DNA from: Nyssa sinensis
Taxonomy: Eukaryota > Streptophyta > Magnoliopsida > Cornales > Nyssaceae
Length of the DNA stretch: 64,000 bases
Direction: 5' to 3'
NCBI GenBank assembly: GCA_008638375.1
Contig: CM018051.1
Coordinates: forward strand, 8,175,387-8,239,386
Shown here in pieces: positions 39,952 through 50,544 of the stretch (positions are counted from its first letter, which is position 1; the number at the start of each line of letters is the position of its first letter). Below the pieces are notes generated by a model that saw nothing but the letters and a program-made list of their open reading frames with translations, was not told the origin of the DNA and made no database searches. A program made the translations under genes and the position numbers.

Positions 39952-40804
39952 ATGGCAAATAGGGCAAGGCCTGGGGTCAGTGCGAACCATGTAGAGGATG
40001 TCAGAAAAGATCCTGGTAGTATGGAGCGAATGCTAAACGAATTTATCTGCAAGATAAGGTGGCAGAACAATAGGGAAAATGGAAGGGACAATGTAAACCA
40101 AACAAGTTTGGTAGAACGATTCATAAAACTTCAGCCACCTACATTTGTTGGAGCTCCTAAATTAGATGAAGCTAAAACTTAGATAATGAGTATGGAGGAC
40201 ATATTTGAAGTAATGGACTGTCTTGAGGATAAAAAGGTCACTCTTTCTGTTTTTAGGCTTCAGGAGAGAAGCAAAGCGTTGGTGGAACTTAGTGAAAAGG
40301 AATTATACAACGGGAGTTCCATTCTTGGCTTGGAGGAGGTTCACGGAATTTTTGTATGAGAATTATTTTCCAAAGAGTATCCGTGAAGGAAAGAAAGTGG
40401 AGTTCATTGAATTGAAGCAAGGAAACATGACAGTGGCTGAATATGAAGCTAAATTCATTGAGTTAGCTCGTTTTTCTCCAGATATGATAGAGGTTGAGCG
40501 TGATAAGGCAAAGAAATTTGAACGGGGACTGAAAAGGAGCATCCATGATCGAATTTCACTGTTCCGGTCTGAATCATATTCTGAAATAGTAAACATGGCC
40601 CTAATCACAGAAAAGAACAACGAAGAATATATGAAAGCCCAGAACCAAAGAAAAAGGGCTTACACTGCTGAGAAAATGGGAGAAGGTTCAAGTAAGAGTT
40701 TGGGGACAATTCAAACAAGAGACGTGAAATTTCAAAGGGGCAGGCAAGGAGCCGAATCAAGACAAGCCAAACAAGTGTCAGACAGGATAGCCGAAAGCTT
40801 ATAG
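39952..40804 (+). pseudogene. Retrotransposon gag, broken
   Basis: The first frame (39952-40182) opens with MANRARPGV and ends at an in-frame TAG where related gags have Trp. A frameshift near 40250 moves the frame to that of 40223-40804. That part carries the Retrotrans_gag core: AKRWWNLVKRN, FLYENYFPKSIREGKKVEF, MTVAEYEAKFIELARF and a KKFERGLKRSIHDRI segment. The tail (about 40784-40804) reads directly into the 3' LTR remnant, so the end of the frame is a deletion product, not a natural gag terminus. Confidence 0.85.
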
Positions 40805-41110
40805 CTATTAACCTTTTTGTATTAAGATTTTTATAGACATGACGTAGTTACTTTTGGTAAGTGTGGAATGTCTAGTGAATATGACGTCAGAAGATTTTGA
40901 GAATTCACATAATGTACTTTTGTGGTTACTATGGAATATATATGAATGACTGATGTTGAATGATATATTGACGCTTACGCAATAGAAAAAGAATTTTATT
41001 CCGCTGCATTTGATTAAATGGAAATGAGAAAAGTATTTTGATCATTAAAAAGGCCTCGATGGCTGATTACGAATCCCAAATCCGCGTAGGCCGGGTTCCG
41101 GGTCGTGACA
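40784..41110 (+). repeat. 3' LTR remnant
   Basis: Matches 39196-39511 along its length (AGCTTATAGCTATTAACCTT, TTGAATGATATATTGACGC, GGGTCGTGACA). It has a small extra segment near 41,070 (CGAATCCCAAATCCGCG). The upstream ~3.5 kb of the LTR and the rest of the internal region are missing, consistent with one deletion from gag into the 3' LTR. Confidence 0.85.
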
Positions 41111-42895
41111 CGACGTCAACCATCACAGAGCCCATCGTTGTCAAGTGGACAGAAAGGTTGTGCAGACAAATGAGTACGAGGAGCAGGCCAAAACTAACAA
41201 AATAATTACTGGATGCCGTATCTAAAAAGAAGACCTCAAATATTAAATTAAAAATTTAATAAAAATTTAACTCTATAAAAAAATTTCATAAAAATTTTAT
41301 GAAAAAAAAAACATAATTTTATTAATTGAGTTTTATACATATTGCATTCTAATTTTTTTATTGCTATTTATTTATATAAAATTTTAATATTTGAGTTTTA
41401 TTCAATATATAACTCTCTTGTTGGAAAAGAATTAATTTTTTATATTATATAGGAATAAAGTAAAAACTCACATTACTATTAAAAAAAAAGGGCTCATTTA
41501 GAGCTATTACTTTCTTGATTTAGACTTTCAATTGCATAGAGTCGACGCTGAGGAAGATAACGAGATATTCTTCGATGAGTTTGGCATGTCACATGACAAT
41601 GTACCTTTCTAATGACATTCTATCATACGTACTATGATTTATTAAAAAAGATAAATCATATCACACATAACAAAATATCATTAAAAATACGGTTAACCAG
41701 TCTTGAGTCCCTGAATACGACATTTATTATTTTAATGTCCACACTTTTTTCAATTGTTGGGTGGAGGACACGATTAGTTCCAAGTTTCAGTTCAGCTCTG
41801 TCTCCATGACATGTCAATTGTAATTTTTCTATAAATGACAATAATACCCTAATACAATCTTATTCATCGGCTGCTACTTTTCACTCATTCAATTCATTGC
41901 ATCCACTTTGGCTCACACGAACCCCACGCCCTACACATCTTTTTTAGGTAGAAGAAGCTATCGCCGCTAAGGAGGAGAGGTCGACGTCAACCATCACAGA
42001 GCCCATCGTTGTCGAGTGGACAAAAAGGATGTGAGGACAAATGAGTACGAGGACCAGGCCAAAACTAACAAAATAATTACCGGATACCCTATCTAAAGAG
42101 AAGACCTCAAATATTAAATTAAAAGTTTAATAAAAATTTAACTCTACAAAAAAATTTCATAAAAATTTTATGAAATAAAAAACTTAATTTTATTAATAAA
42201 GTTTTATAAATATTGCATTCTAATTTTTTTTATTGCTATTTATTTAAATAAAATTTTATTATTAGAGTTTTATTCAATATATAACTCTCTTGTTAGAAAA
42301 GAATTAATTTTTTATATTATATAGGAATAAAGTAAAAAATCACATTACTATTAAAAAAAAAAGTCTCATGTAGAGCTATTACTTTCTCGATTTAGACTTT
42401 CAATTGTATAGAGCCGACCTTGAAGAGGATAATGAAATATTATTCAATGAGTTTGGTATGTCACATGACAATGTACCTTTTTAATGACATTCTATCATAT
42501 GTACTTGGTTTCATTAAAAAAGATAAATCGTATCACACATAATAAAATACCATTAAAAATACGGTTAATCAGTCTTGAGTCCCTGAATACGATATTTATT
42601 ATTTTAACGTCCACGCTTTTTTCAATTTTAAGGTGGAGGACACGATTAGTTCCAATTTTTATTTCAGTTCTATCTCGATGACACGTCAATTATAATTTTT
42701 CTATAAATGAAAATAATATCCTAATACAATTTTATTCATCGGCTACTGCTTCTCTCTCATTCAATTAATTGCATCCACTTTGGCTCACACGAACTTCAAT
42801 CCCTACACATCTATTTTAAGTAGAAGAAGCCATCGTCGCTAAGGAGGAGGGGTCGACGTCAACCATCACAAAGCCCATCGTTGTCGAGTTACCAT
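41111..42895. repeat. Tandem repeat units of about 0.85 kb, rest of copy B and copies C and D
   Basis: Anchors at 41150 and 42018 (868 bp apart). The same internal landmarks as copies A and B occur in order. After about 42,895 the sequence departs into CATCAC-rich DNA. The short open frames repeated in each unit (for example 41612-41809 and 42484-42681) share sequence only because the units do; they have no recognisable domain. Confidence 0.8.
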
Positions 42896-43199
42896 CAACA
42901 CAAGCCATCACAGAACAGAATCGTCGCTCTCTCTCTGCACCGCCATTGATCAGGAACCACCATGGTATCTCCATCGATCACCACAAACATCACCCAATCA
43001 TCACAAACGTGAAAACAAGACCCATCAACTCTCCATTGCATAGATTCTGTCAACGTCATTCAAGCCACAAGCCACCAGCGTCATGAACGACAACTTCGAC
43101 CACCGTCAATCACCAAGAAGAGAACCATATACAAAACAAACTCATCGTCGACATCCTTTGCACAATCGGCCATCATCACAGTTTGCTGGATCAGCTTCG

Positions 43200-43500
43200 C
43201 ACTGCAAAAAATTATAATTTTTTTGACGCACAGTAATTTCGACGCCCAACCAAGCGTCGCTAATAGTATTCTTTTGCGACGCACAAAACGTGTGTCGCTA
43301 AAAAGCAAGGAAAAGGGGTTTCCCGGGCAAAAGAATTGGCGGTAACTTATTAGCAACGTACCATCACACATTAGCGACGCCCATGTGCGTCGCTAATAGT
43401 TAAAACTTTTAGCGACGTATGATCGAGTGTTGCTGATAATAGTTTAAGCGAAACGCTGTAGTTTCACGTAATTTTAGCGACATTTATGAACGTCACTAAT
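43200..43500. repeat. CACTA left terminus and subterminal repeats
   Basis: Terminal CACTGCA followed by several copies of GCGTCGCTAA or TTAGCGACG in both orientations, some mutated (GTGTCGCTAA, TTGCTGATAATAG). Confidence 0.75.
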
Positions 43501-43596
43501 AAGTGTTATAAACTTCCCTATTCTCTCTCGCGTCGTTCCCTATTCTCTTTCTCTCGCTCTCTCTGTTTTTGATAATCTCTCTCTCTGTCGCTCTAG

Positions 43597-43691
43597 GGCT
43601 TGCTCTTGAGATACCCGAGGACCTTTACCATCTCAGTAGGAAAGTAGTCGCAATTAGGAAGTATCTGGAGAGGAACAAGAAAGATAAGGAA
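43597..43691 (+). pseudogene. RPS13 fragment: Captured fragment of ribosomal protein S13 (uS15) gene
   Basis: The translation [20 protein letters not shown] followed by [12 protein letters not shown] closely follows the central segment of plant cytosolic S13 ([13 protein letters not shown]..., then AIRKHLERNRKDK). The ~32 matching residues begin right after a pyrimidine tract and TCTAG, so an intron 3' end seems to have been taken with the exon. Homology stops at KDKE; the rest of S13 (about 110 residues) is absent. The substitutions (P to L, K to R, H to Y) suggest relaxed constraint. It cannot make a ribosomal protein. Confidence 0.82.
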
Positions 43692-44289
43692 ATTTTCATT
43701 TCACCGACGTGCTCGTTGTCAGGAAATAGTAAGTTTTCACCCATTTTCTTTGTATAAAATTCTATTAATAGAATAAGTCTTTTTTCATGCAGTCTTTATG
43801 GAGTCTTTTTTTATAAAATTAAATTTTTATTGTGTTTAGACTTCTAATTTGATTATAGAATAAATACATAAAATTTTTGACTTTTTTATATAGTTAAACT
43901 TTTATTAACCTTAGATTTCTAATTTGTGACTTTTTTATATAATTAATCTAATTGGATTATAGAATAAATACATAAATACATGAAACCTTCTCTTTGAATG
44001 GGGTCTAAAATAATTATTTTATTGACTTTATAATTGAACCGACCTAACTAGATTTGTCTTTCTCAAACTAATATTTTGTTGACTTTCTCTTTGAATGGTG
44101 CCTTGAAACCATTAATAACCCTTGGCCTACCCTTTTTAAACGAATAGAAATTACTTGACCATCTGGATCCTATCCATATTCCTAGTTTGAATTTTAATTT
44201 GAATTTTGATCATCAACAATACCCTATAATGGTAGCTCGTTATGGATAAGATCAGAATTGTTTGGACAATGAAAGGACTTCCAATTCTC

Positions 44290-44421
44290 TTCTCTGTTTT
44301 GACTGTCATATTTGCCAACTAGGTGAGAATATGTTTTCTTCTCGGATGGTAAGGAAGCTTCACATTGCCAAGCATTTCTTTAAGGTCATGATGCTTGGTT
44401 TCCTTACAGAACTTGTATGTC

Positions 44422-44455
<34 letters not shown>

Positions 44456-45068
44456 TTATATATATGTATGTATATGTGTGTGTGTGTGTGTGTGGTGCCT
44501 TTAAGCAGTGAGCATGAAGTCATGAACCATTTGTTTGTGCCATGACTTTTTAGCTTTATTTTAATGATTTTAATCATTTAAGTAGAAGAAAAAAAAATTG
44601 AGAATTCTAATGGAAAGCTTCTATGAATGTTTTGGATTATTGATTCTTAATCATCAAATCAAGTAATTCTTGTTACACTTATCTAGTGAATGGGACACAT
44701 GATGTGTTCAGTCCAAGTGTCTTTTCTCTTCTTAATGTATCAACATTTCATAGTGACTCAATCACTCTAATATAGTTTTCTGTATTTCAAATTTGCACAG
44801 TGCATTCCACCGGCTTTCTGTGGACAACTAGGTGAAGTAAAATTGGAAGAAGCAATTCTAACAAGTTGTAAAGGGCCATGGCATGTTAAAATTGGTAAAT
44901 GTGACAAATGATTTATTTACTTCCGAGAAGGTTGGGATAATTTTGTGCAACACCATGGCCTCTGTCTCGGAGATTTTACAGTATTTGAGCATATAGGAGA
45001 CATGCATTTTAATGTGTGTGTGTGTGTGTGTGTTTGATTCGAGTGCTTGCGAGAAAGAGTTTCATTGA
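44290..45068 (+). pseudogene. Captured B3-domain (REM-type) gene fragment, two exons
   Basis: Exon 1 (to 44414) reads KHFFKVMMLGFLTEL, the start of a plant B3 DNA-binding domain. A GT donor follows at 44415. The AG acceptor at 44799-44800 opens exon 2, CIPPAFCGQLGEVKLEEAIL, with GPWHVKIGKC, YFREGWDNFVQHHGLCLGDF and TVFEHIGDMHFN, a nearly complete B3 fold ending CEKEFH-stop (45066-45068). An in-frame TGA at 44909-44911 cuts the domain, and a (GT)n run expands the strand after HFN. The intron contains (TC)n and (GT)n tracts. B3/REM proteins are plant transcription regulators; this copy is probably non-functional, though a truncated product or antisense effect is possible. Confidence 0.8.
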
Positions 45069-45409
45069 AGTTAGCTCGTGAGATAAAAAGGGAACCCCAT
45101 GTAGTGCATGAGATAAAGAGGGAACTCCACGTAGCGTATGAGATAAAGAAGGAACCCGCAGAGTAAATATCTATGAAAATGTCAAGCATATTAAGAGTAA
45201 GTTTTATTCTATTCGAATGTAGTCAAATGTCTCATCCATTTTCCATGAGTGCTTATGCTCTTGATCTTCTTTGATGTTTTTGATAATTGCAAATCGTATA
45301 TCTCTTGTTTTAGCTTGTATTTCTCTTTGGTTTCAACGTCATAATAGATTTTCTTGCCTTCTAGAACACTAGTGGAAATGAGTATTTGAGTATTTTTTTT
45401 CCTCTTTAA

Positions 45410-46795
45410 ACCAATGAAAATGGAAATAGACTTGCACGAACTTACGGCACTCGGTTCGAATGCCCGGTTTGAAACTTTTGCAAGTTTCAGCTTCAAAAAG
45501 CCTCTTTTTGGGGTTTTGACGGACCAAAATGTCAGATATCGGTCTACCGACCCCGACATACCATTACACACCTCAAATGATAAAATAGACTTGCACGAAC
45601 TTACGACACTCAGTTCAGATACCCGATTTGAAACTTTTGAGAGTTTCAGCTCCAAAAAGCCTCTTTTTGGGGTTTTGACGGACCAAAATATCGGATATCG
45701 GCCTACCGACCCCGAAACCCCATCACAGACCTCACAAATGATAAAATAGACTTGCACAAACTTACGGTACTCGGTTCGGATCACCGGTTTCAAACTTGTG
45801 TAACTTTTTGCTCTAAAATGCCTCTTTTTGGGGTTTTGACGGACCAAAATGCTGGATATCAGCCTACTGACCCCGAAACCCCATCACACCTAAAAGATGA
45901 TAAAATAGACTTGCACAAACTTACGGCACTCAGTTCGGATGCCTGATTTGAAACTTTTGCAAGTTTCTGCTAAAAAAAGGTCCATTTTGGGGTTTTGACA
46001 GACCAAAACACCGGCTATCGGCCTAACTACCCTAAAACTCCATCACACACCTCAAAAATTATACAATAGACTTGCACGAACTTACGACATTCAGTTCGGA
46101 TGCCCGGTTTGAAACTTTTGCAAGTTTCTGCTCCAAAAATGCCCATTTTGGGGTTTTGACGGACCAAAATGTCGGATATCAGCCTACCGACCTATAAACC
46201 CCATCACACACCTCAAAAATGATAAAATAGACTTGCACAAACTTATGATACTGGGTTCGGATGCCCGGTTTGAAACTTTTGCGAGTTTCAGCTTCAAAAA
46301 GCCTCTTTTTGGGGTTTTGATGGACCAAAATGCCGGATATCAGCCTACTAACTCTGAAATCTCATCACACACCTTACAAATAATAAAAGAGACTTGCACA
46401 AACTTACGGAACTTGGTTCGGATCACCGATTTCAAACTTTTATAACTTTTCACTTTAAAATGCCTTTTTTTGGGGTTTTGACAGACCAAAATGCCAGATA
46501 TCGGCCTAACTATCCCAAAACCCCATCACAAATCTCAAAAATTATGCAATAGACTTGTACAAACTTACGGCACTCCGTTCGGATCACTCGTTTCAAACTT
46601 ATGCAACTTTTCGCTCATAAAATGCCTAATTTGGGGTTTTGACAGACCAAAATGCCGGATATTGGCCTAACTACCCCGAAACCCCATCACACACTTCAAA
46701 AATGATAAAATATACTTGCATGAACTTACGACAGTCGGTTCGGATCACCGGTGTGAAACTTATGCTACTTTATGCCGTTCTTATTATTTACGTAT
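45410..46795. repeat. Tandem array, nine copies of a ~160-bp unit
   Basis: Unit starts (GACTTGCACGAACTTACG and variants) are at 45429, 45588, 45749, 45908, 46069, 46230, 46391, 46552 and 46713, so the period is 159-161 bp. Each unit includes CGGTTTGAAACTTTTGC, TTTTTGGGGTTTTGACGGAC, CGGATATCGGCCTACC and ACCCCATCACACACCTC. Because 160 is not a multiple of 3, the open frames that cross units (for example a 212-codon minus-strand frame at 45209-45847) change frame and are not credible genes. It lies in the middle of the CACTA-like element. Confidence 0.92.
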
Positions 46796-47199
46796 GTAAA
46801 AAAATATATATTCATATTCTATGTTCATATATATATATATATATTTAATAAAGGTTCTAATATATATCATTTGATCTTTATTTCAGATTGATCGGGATTA
46901 TTGCGCCGTTGTCTTTCTGTTCTACATCGGGACTTACTATTTTCATTTTTTTTTTCTTTTAATGAACAGATGTAGTTACATTTTCTGATACTATTTTTTA
47001 TTTTTGTATTTATTGAAAAATTTTACTTTTACAATTGTAAGTAATTAGTATAATATATATATATAAATGCATTTTTCTTTTAATATATTCATTTTAGAAT
47101 ATTTGAATTTTATTGTATATCAGGGTGTTTGATACAGGTTTTGAACAGGAATAAAACAAAAATAAAAACAAATAATACAGGTCAAAATCAGGCGCAAGG

Positions 47200-47690
47200 A
47201 AAAAAAAAAAATTTAGCAACGCCCAAAGAGGCGTCGCTAATAGCAAAGGAATTAATTTTTAGCAACGCTTCATATTCGTCGCAAAAGAATGCCATTAGCG
47301 ACGCACATCGAGCTTCGCTAAAGGTTGGAACAATACACTATTTGCGACGCGTCGTGTGCGTCGCTAATAGTAACCATTAGCGACGCAGCATAAGCGTCGC
47401 TAATAGTAACCATTAGCGACGCAGCATAAGCGTCGCCAAAGGGTCTTTTTAGCGACACCCATTGCGTTCGTTTTAGTAGTCACGACACCCATACCTGATT
47501 ATTAACGACATCAATTGCACGTCGCTAATAGTTACCTTTAGCGCGCACAAACATCTTAGCGTCGCTAATAGTATTTGCGACATGACTATTTGTGACGCCG
47601 AAATGTGCGTCGCCAAAAAGAATTAGCGACGCACATTACTACTATTAGCGACGCCTTTGCGCGTCGCTAATAGTGTCTTTTCCTGTAGTG
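47200..47690. repeat. CACTA right terminus and subterminal repeats
   Basis: About ten copies of GCGTCGCTAATAG / ATTAGCGACGC, including a perfect short tandem (TAACCATTAGCGACGCAGCA, near 47,362 and 47,390). It ends in the inverted terminus TTTTCCTGTAGTG. Confidence 0.8.
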
Positions 47691-48540
47691 TAGTAACAAA
47701 CTTCAACCATCATCGTTGAGTAATCGAGCCCCATATCGTCGGCGTTGCTTTGTTGTAATCACTATTGCCATAATTACTCTTACTAAAAAACATCAACACC
47801 GTCGAAATAGCCTCATCATTGACCAGATTGAGTTGGTCTCCATTGTCGACTCCACGTTGTCATTGCAGTGAACTTGTTAGGGCCAAGATTTTGTAGCCTT
47901 AGGCTGTTTTGTGGAAGAGAAATTGAAATAAGAAGACTATACCTGACCAATCTATTATTTAAGTGAATTGTTCGCACTGAAGGATAGGAGTTGTGGCTAA
48001 TTAGAAGGGCTTGATAAGGCTTCAAAGAAAATGATTGTGGCTTGGACAAGGCAGTCAAAAATTTGGATTTATACAGTTTGGGAACGTAAAGCAGCCGAAC
48101 TGTAAAATTTTACAGTTTCACAAATGTCCAATTTTTTTCTTCAAATACTATTTTTTTACTGTCAATAAGTTATTTGTTTACTGTCAAGAAGCTATTTTTT
48201 TTTATTGTCAACCAAGAAATTCACAATGAAATTGATTTTTCTAGGATTTTTTATGATAGTAAAATTTTACTTTCTTCTCTTCAGGAATACTAAAATTTTA
48301 CTATTTGAGAAGTTTATATTTTTTTTCAAAATTTCATTTGTAATATGGATCTTGTTTGTTAGAACTCAATTTTTGGAGCCTAAACATATAAATTTTATCA
48401 AAAACAGATTTATATATTTTGAGTTTTTGAATTTTTAAATTTTAAAAAACTTTCTTGCAAACTAAACAAAAGTTACAACCGTTCCATTGGAAATTCCCCT
48501 GAAGGAGCATTTTTGTCCAACAAAAGATAATGGACTTAAT
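47691..48540. other. Repeat-derived spacer right of the CACTA element
   Basis: The first ~370 bp continue the CATC/GTCG-rich DNA that lies left of the CACTA element (42,896-43,199), so the two sides were once joined. After about 48,100 it becomes T-rich with no gene. CTGTAAAATTTTACAG (48,102-48,117) is a short perfect palindrome. Confidence 0.4.
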
Positions 48541-48973
48541 GGGTTACTAAGTTTGGAAGTAGACTAGTTGATAATTTTGTTATTGATCGTGTACTTTCGG
48601 CTGAAGGACCCTTAAAAATATACATGGACACTACACTAGTCTCATTCAAGAATTTTCCTTGCAACAATTTTTTTTAAAGAAATTACATTTTTTAAATAAA
48701 ACACTTTTAATCCTTAAAAGAAAAATTAAAGACTCTTCTAAGGTGTTTTGTCTTAAGTTTTCAAAGACTTGTTGTGACGTGAGCCCTTTATTATTAAATA
48801 TATATATATATATATATTTAAAAAGAATAAAGATCTCTTCTAAGCATTTTCTACATAATTCTCCTTACAAAATGTTGTGGCATGTATAGCATGAGTCCTA
48901 TCACTTTGAAACTTGGGTCATCAATGCGCCTGAGCATATGCAAATGTGTTTGATTTTGTGTGTATGAATGTCA

Positions 48974-49198
48974 ACCCTAAGGGTTAGCTAACTTAGTTCT
49001 GTGATAAAATCATTTGGACACTTGTCTCTTGTAAAATTTAGGTCCGGAGTTCAACTCTAACTGAAATAGTATTAACATCTTTAGAACTATGTACGCGAGC
49101 ACAAATCCAGAGTTAACTGATTCATTTAAGAAGACGCTTGACATAAATTTCAAGATTAATTAGTATAATTATATCGACCACTTAATTATAAAAAAAAG
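48974..49198 (+). mobile_element. tRNA-derived SINE, left-arm copy
   Basis: An A-box-like TAGCTAACTTAGTTCTGTG (from about 48,983) and a B box GGAGTTCAACTCT about 50-60 bp later, a 3' body, and an A-run at the end. The copy in the other arm (about 54520-54750) retains the better A box TTAGCTCAGTG. It is a SINE, not a tRNA gene: no cloverleaf could be drawn. Confidence 0.5.
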
Positions 49199-49230
49199 GT
49201 GGCATATCAGAATTCTCCTTCGGCTTCAGT

Positions 49231-49896
49231 TATTTGATTTTGTGTATATGATTGTGTTTTCTGCAAGGAAAAGTCAATAACGGCGATTATAATTAATTTG
49301 AAACTATCTGCATTATTCTATGAGATAGTTAGTTAGTTAGTTAATTAAGATCCTAAATTGACTCATCCAACACTCTCAATATTATTAAAACTATTAATTA
49401 TTAAATTTTCTCATACTTCTAGCAACCGATTAGTATTTCTTACATATAAATAATTTTTAATACAAAAATAAAACCTTATATGCATCATTTCAACAATAGT
49501 TTAGTTTTTTATATAAAAAAAAACATATAATACTCAACTTATGGCATAAAAACACTCATAATTTCTATTTCAAGTAAATAAGTTGTATTTCTTGATATTA
49601 TAATTTTTTTCTCATTTATAATACTTTTTGACTTCAGTTATGTAGAATTAATCAATATAATTATCAAGATATACCATAAATGAAATATATATATAAGTAC
49701 ATATATAATTATTTTATTTTTTTAATAATTAATATCATAAAGAGTTTTTCAAAAAAAAAAATATTAACTATTAGGTAATAAAATTATTAATTATGTACCA
49801 TACAACTCAACTTAACACAACAAAACCTTGTCTGAACTATTTGAGATCAGTTTGAATGAATCTTTTCTTGCCATTTTGTTTTATTTAATTTTTATA
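49231..49896. repeat. ~665-bp AT-rich insertion present in only one arm
   Basis: The right arm runs straight through the equivalent point. The inserted sequence is AT-rich non-coding DNA related to 28,080-28,500 (shared TTGATATTATAATTTTTTT, TATGTAGAATTAAT and TACATATATAATTATTTTAT). It appears to be a DNA-type repeat, but no clear terminal repeats were identified. Confidence 0.5.
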
Positions 49897-50544
49897 GGGA
49901 GCATTTCCACACCTAGCACTATAACAGTAATGCATAATATGAAGGAAATGTGCACATCACTTTCAGTGAAAACAAAGCATGACCCAAGAAAATGAAAAAG
50001 AAAAAATATGGATCACAGGATGATGGTAATCCTCACCTTGTTTGAAAAAATATGGAGAAGAGAAAAGAAAAGAAATAAAAAAAATTGTTTTCAAGATGTA
50101 GTGAAAGGGGTAAAGAAAAAAAAATGAAAACGAAAAGGAAAATCCCTAGCTATGAAAAGTAGGAGAAGATAGAGATAATTTCTAACTCCCTTATTTTATC
50201 CCAAGTCTCTATTTCCTCCCCCATTAGTGGAGGAGGAGGGCAAAATGAATCAAATAGGCATTCAAAACCCCTTTCCTCTCCCTCAATCCAAATTAAAGGT
50301 TAATTTCTTCATACTCGTATGTTCTTGACACCAAATTTACCAGTGTGGACAAGCCATCTGATACTGATGTTGGGTCACAGGAGTAGCTGAAGGAGTATGC
50401 TAAGCTATGGCTGCAGTGAGAACATGAATTCGAATATCGGAGTAGTCACTTTATGCAAATAATGTCAAATATTTCGTGCTAGCAACAGAAAATAAGATTA
50501 AAAAGCAAAAAAGATTGAAAAATCGGTATGCCAACTGAAACTTA

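Larger units (their letters stand above)
35657..41110 (+). mobile_element. Ty3/gypsy LTR retrotransposon with internal deletion
   Basis: The element starts TGTAACGCCCCAACC and ends GGTCGTGACA, the usual TG...CA. Flanks are CGACA/CGACG, a 5-bp duplication with one mismatch. The intact unit at 41,980 (GAGGTCGACGTCAACC) confirms the empty site. It comprises a full 3.86-kb 5' LTR, a primer-binding site, a broken gag and only the last ~327 bp of the 3' LTR. Protease, reverse transcriptase and integrase are absent. The two LTR ends differ at about one position in ten by eye, so the insertion is not recent. It could not move on its own. Confidence 0.88.
43200..47690. mobile_element. CACTA-like (En/Spm) non-autonomous element carrying host gene fragments
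   Basis: The left end is CACTGCAAAAAATTATAA and the right end, inverted, is CACTACAGGAAAAGACAC, the CACTA terminus. The 3-bp flanks TCG and TAG agree at two of three bases. Both subterminal zones (43,220-43,500 and 47,200-47,690) are packed with direct and inverted copies of GCGTCGCTAATAG/TTAGCGACGC, as expected for transposase-binding repeats. No transposase was found. Instead the interior holds a ribosomal protein S13 fragment, a two-exon B3-domain fragment and a nine-copy 160-bp array. It is a candidate Pack-CACTA, inserted in CATCAC-rich repeat DNA. Confidence 0.82.
48541..50500. repeat. Left arm of inverted repeat around the frameshifted F-box gene
   Basis: 48541-49230 and 49897-50500 correspond, inverted, to about 55150-54480 and 54480-54030. 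Landmarks: CTTACAAAATGTTGTGGCAT versus ATGCCACAGCATTTTGTAAGG; TTTCCACACCTAGCACTATA versus TATAGTGCTAGGCGTGGAAA; AATATTTCGTGCTAGCAACA versus TTGCTAGCACGAAATATTT. This arm is longer because of a ~665-bp insertion. It contains a SINE. Confidence 0.82.

Noticed and set aside
40363..40620. 85-codon minus-strand frame
   Set aside because: It is the antisense shadow of the retrotransposon gag frame.
43597..43691. Functional ribosomal protein S13 gene
   Set aside because: Only about 32 residues are present, with no start or end, inside transposon termini.
45209..45847. 212-codon open frame on the minus strand
   Set aside because: It is produced by the 160-bp tandem array. The repeat is not a multiple of three, the frame changes between units and there is no known domain.
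45410..46795. Regularly spaced repeats, considered as a CRISPR array
   Set aside because: The whole 160-bp unit is repeated with no unique spacers, and this is a plant nuclear sequence.
48985..49065. tRNA gene
   Set aside because: A- and B-box-like motifs are present, but the arms of a cloverleaf cannot be formed and an A-tail follows. It is better explained as a SINE.
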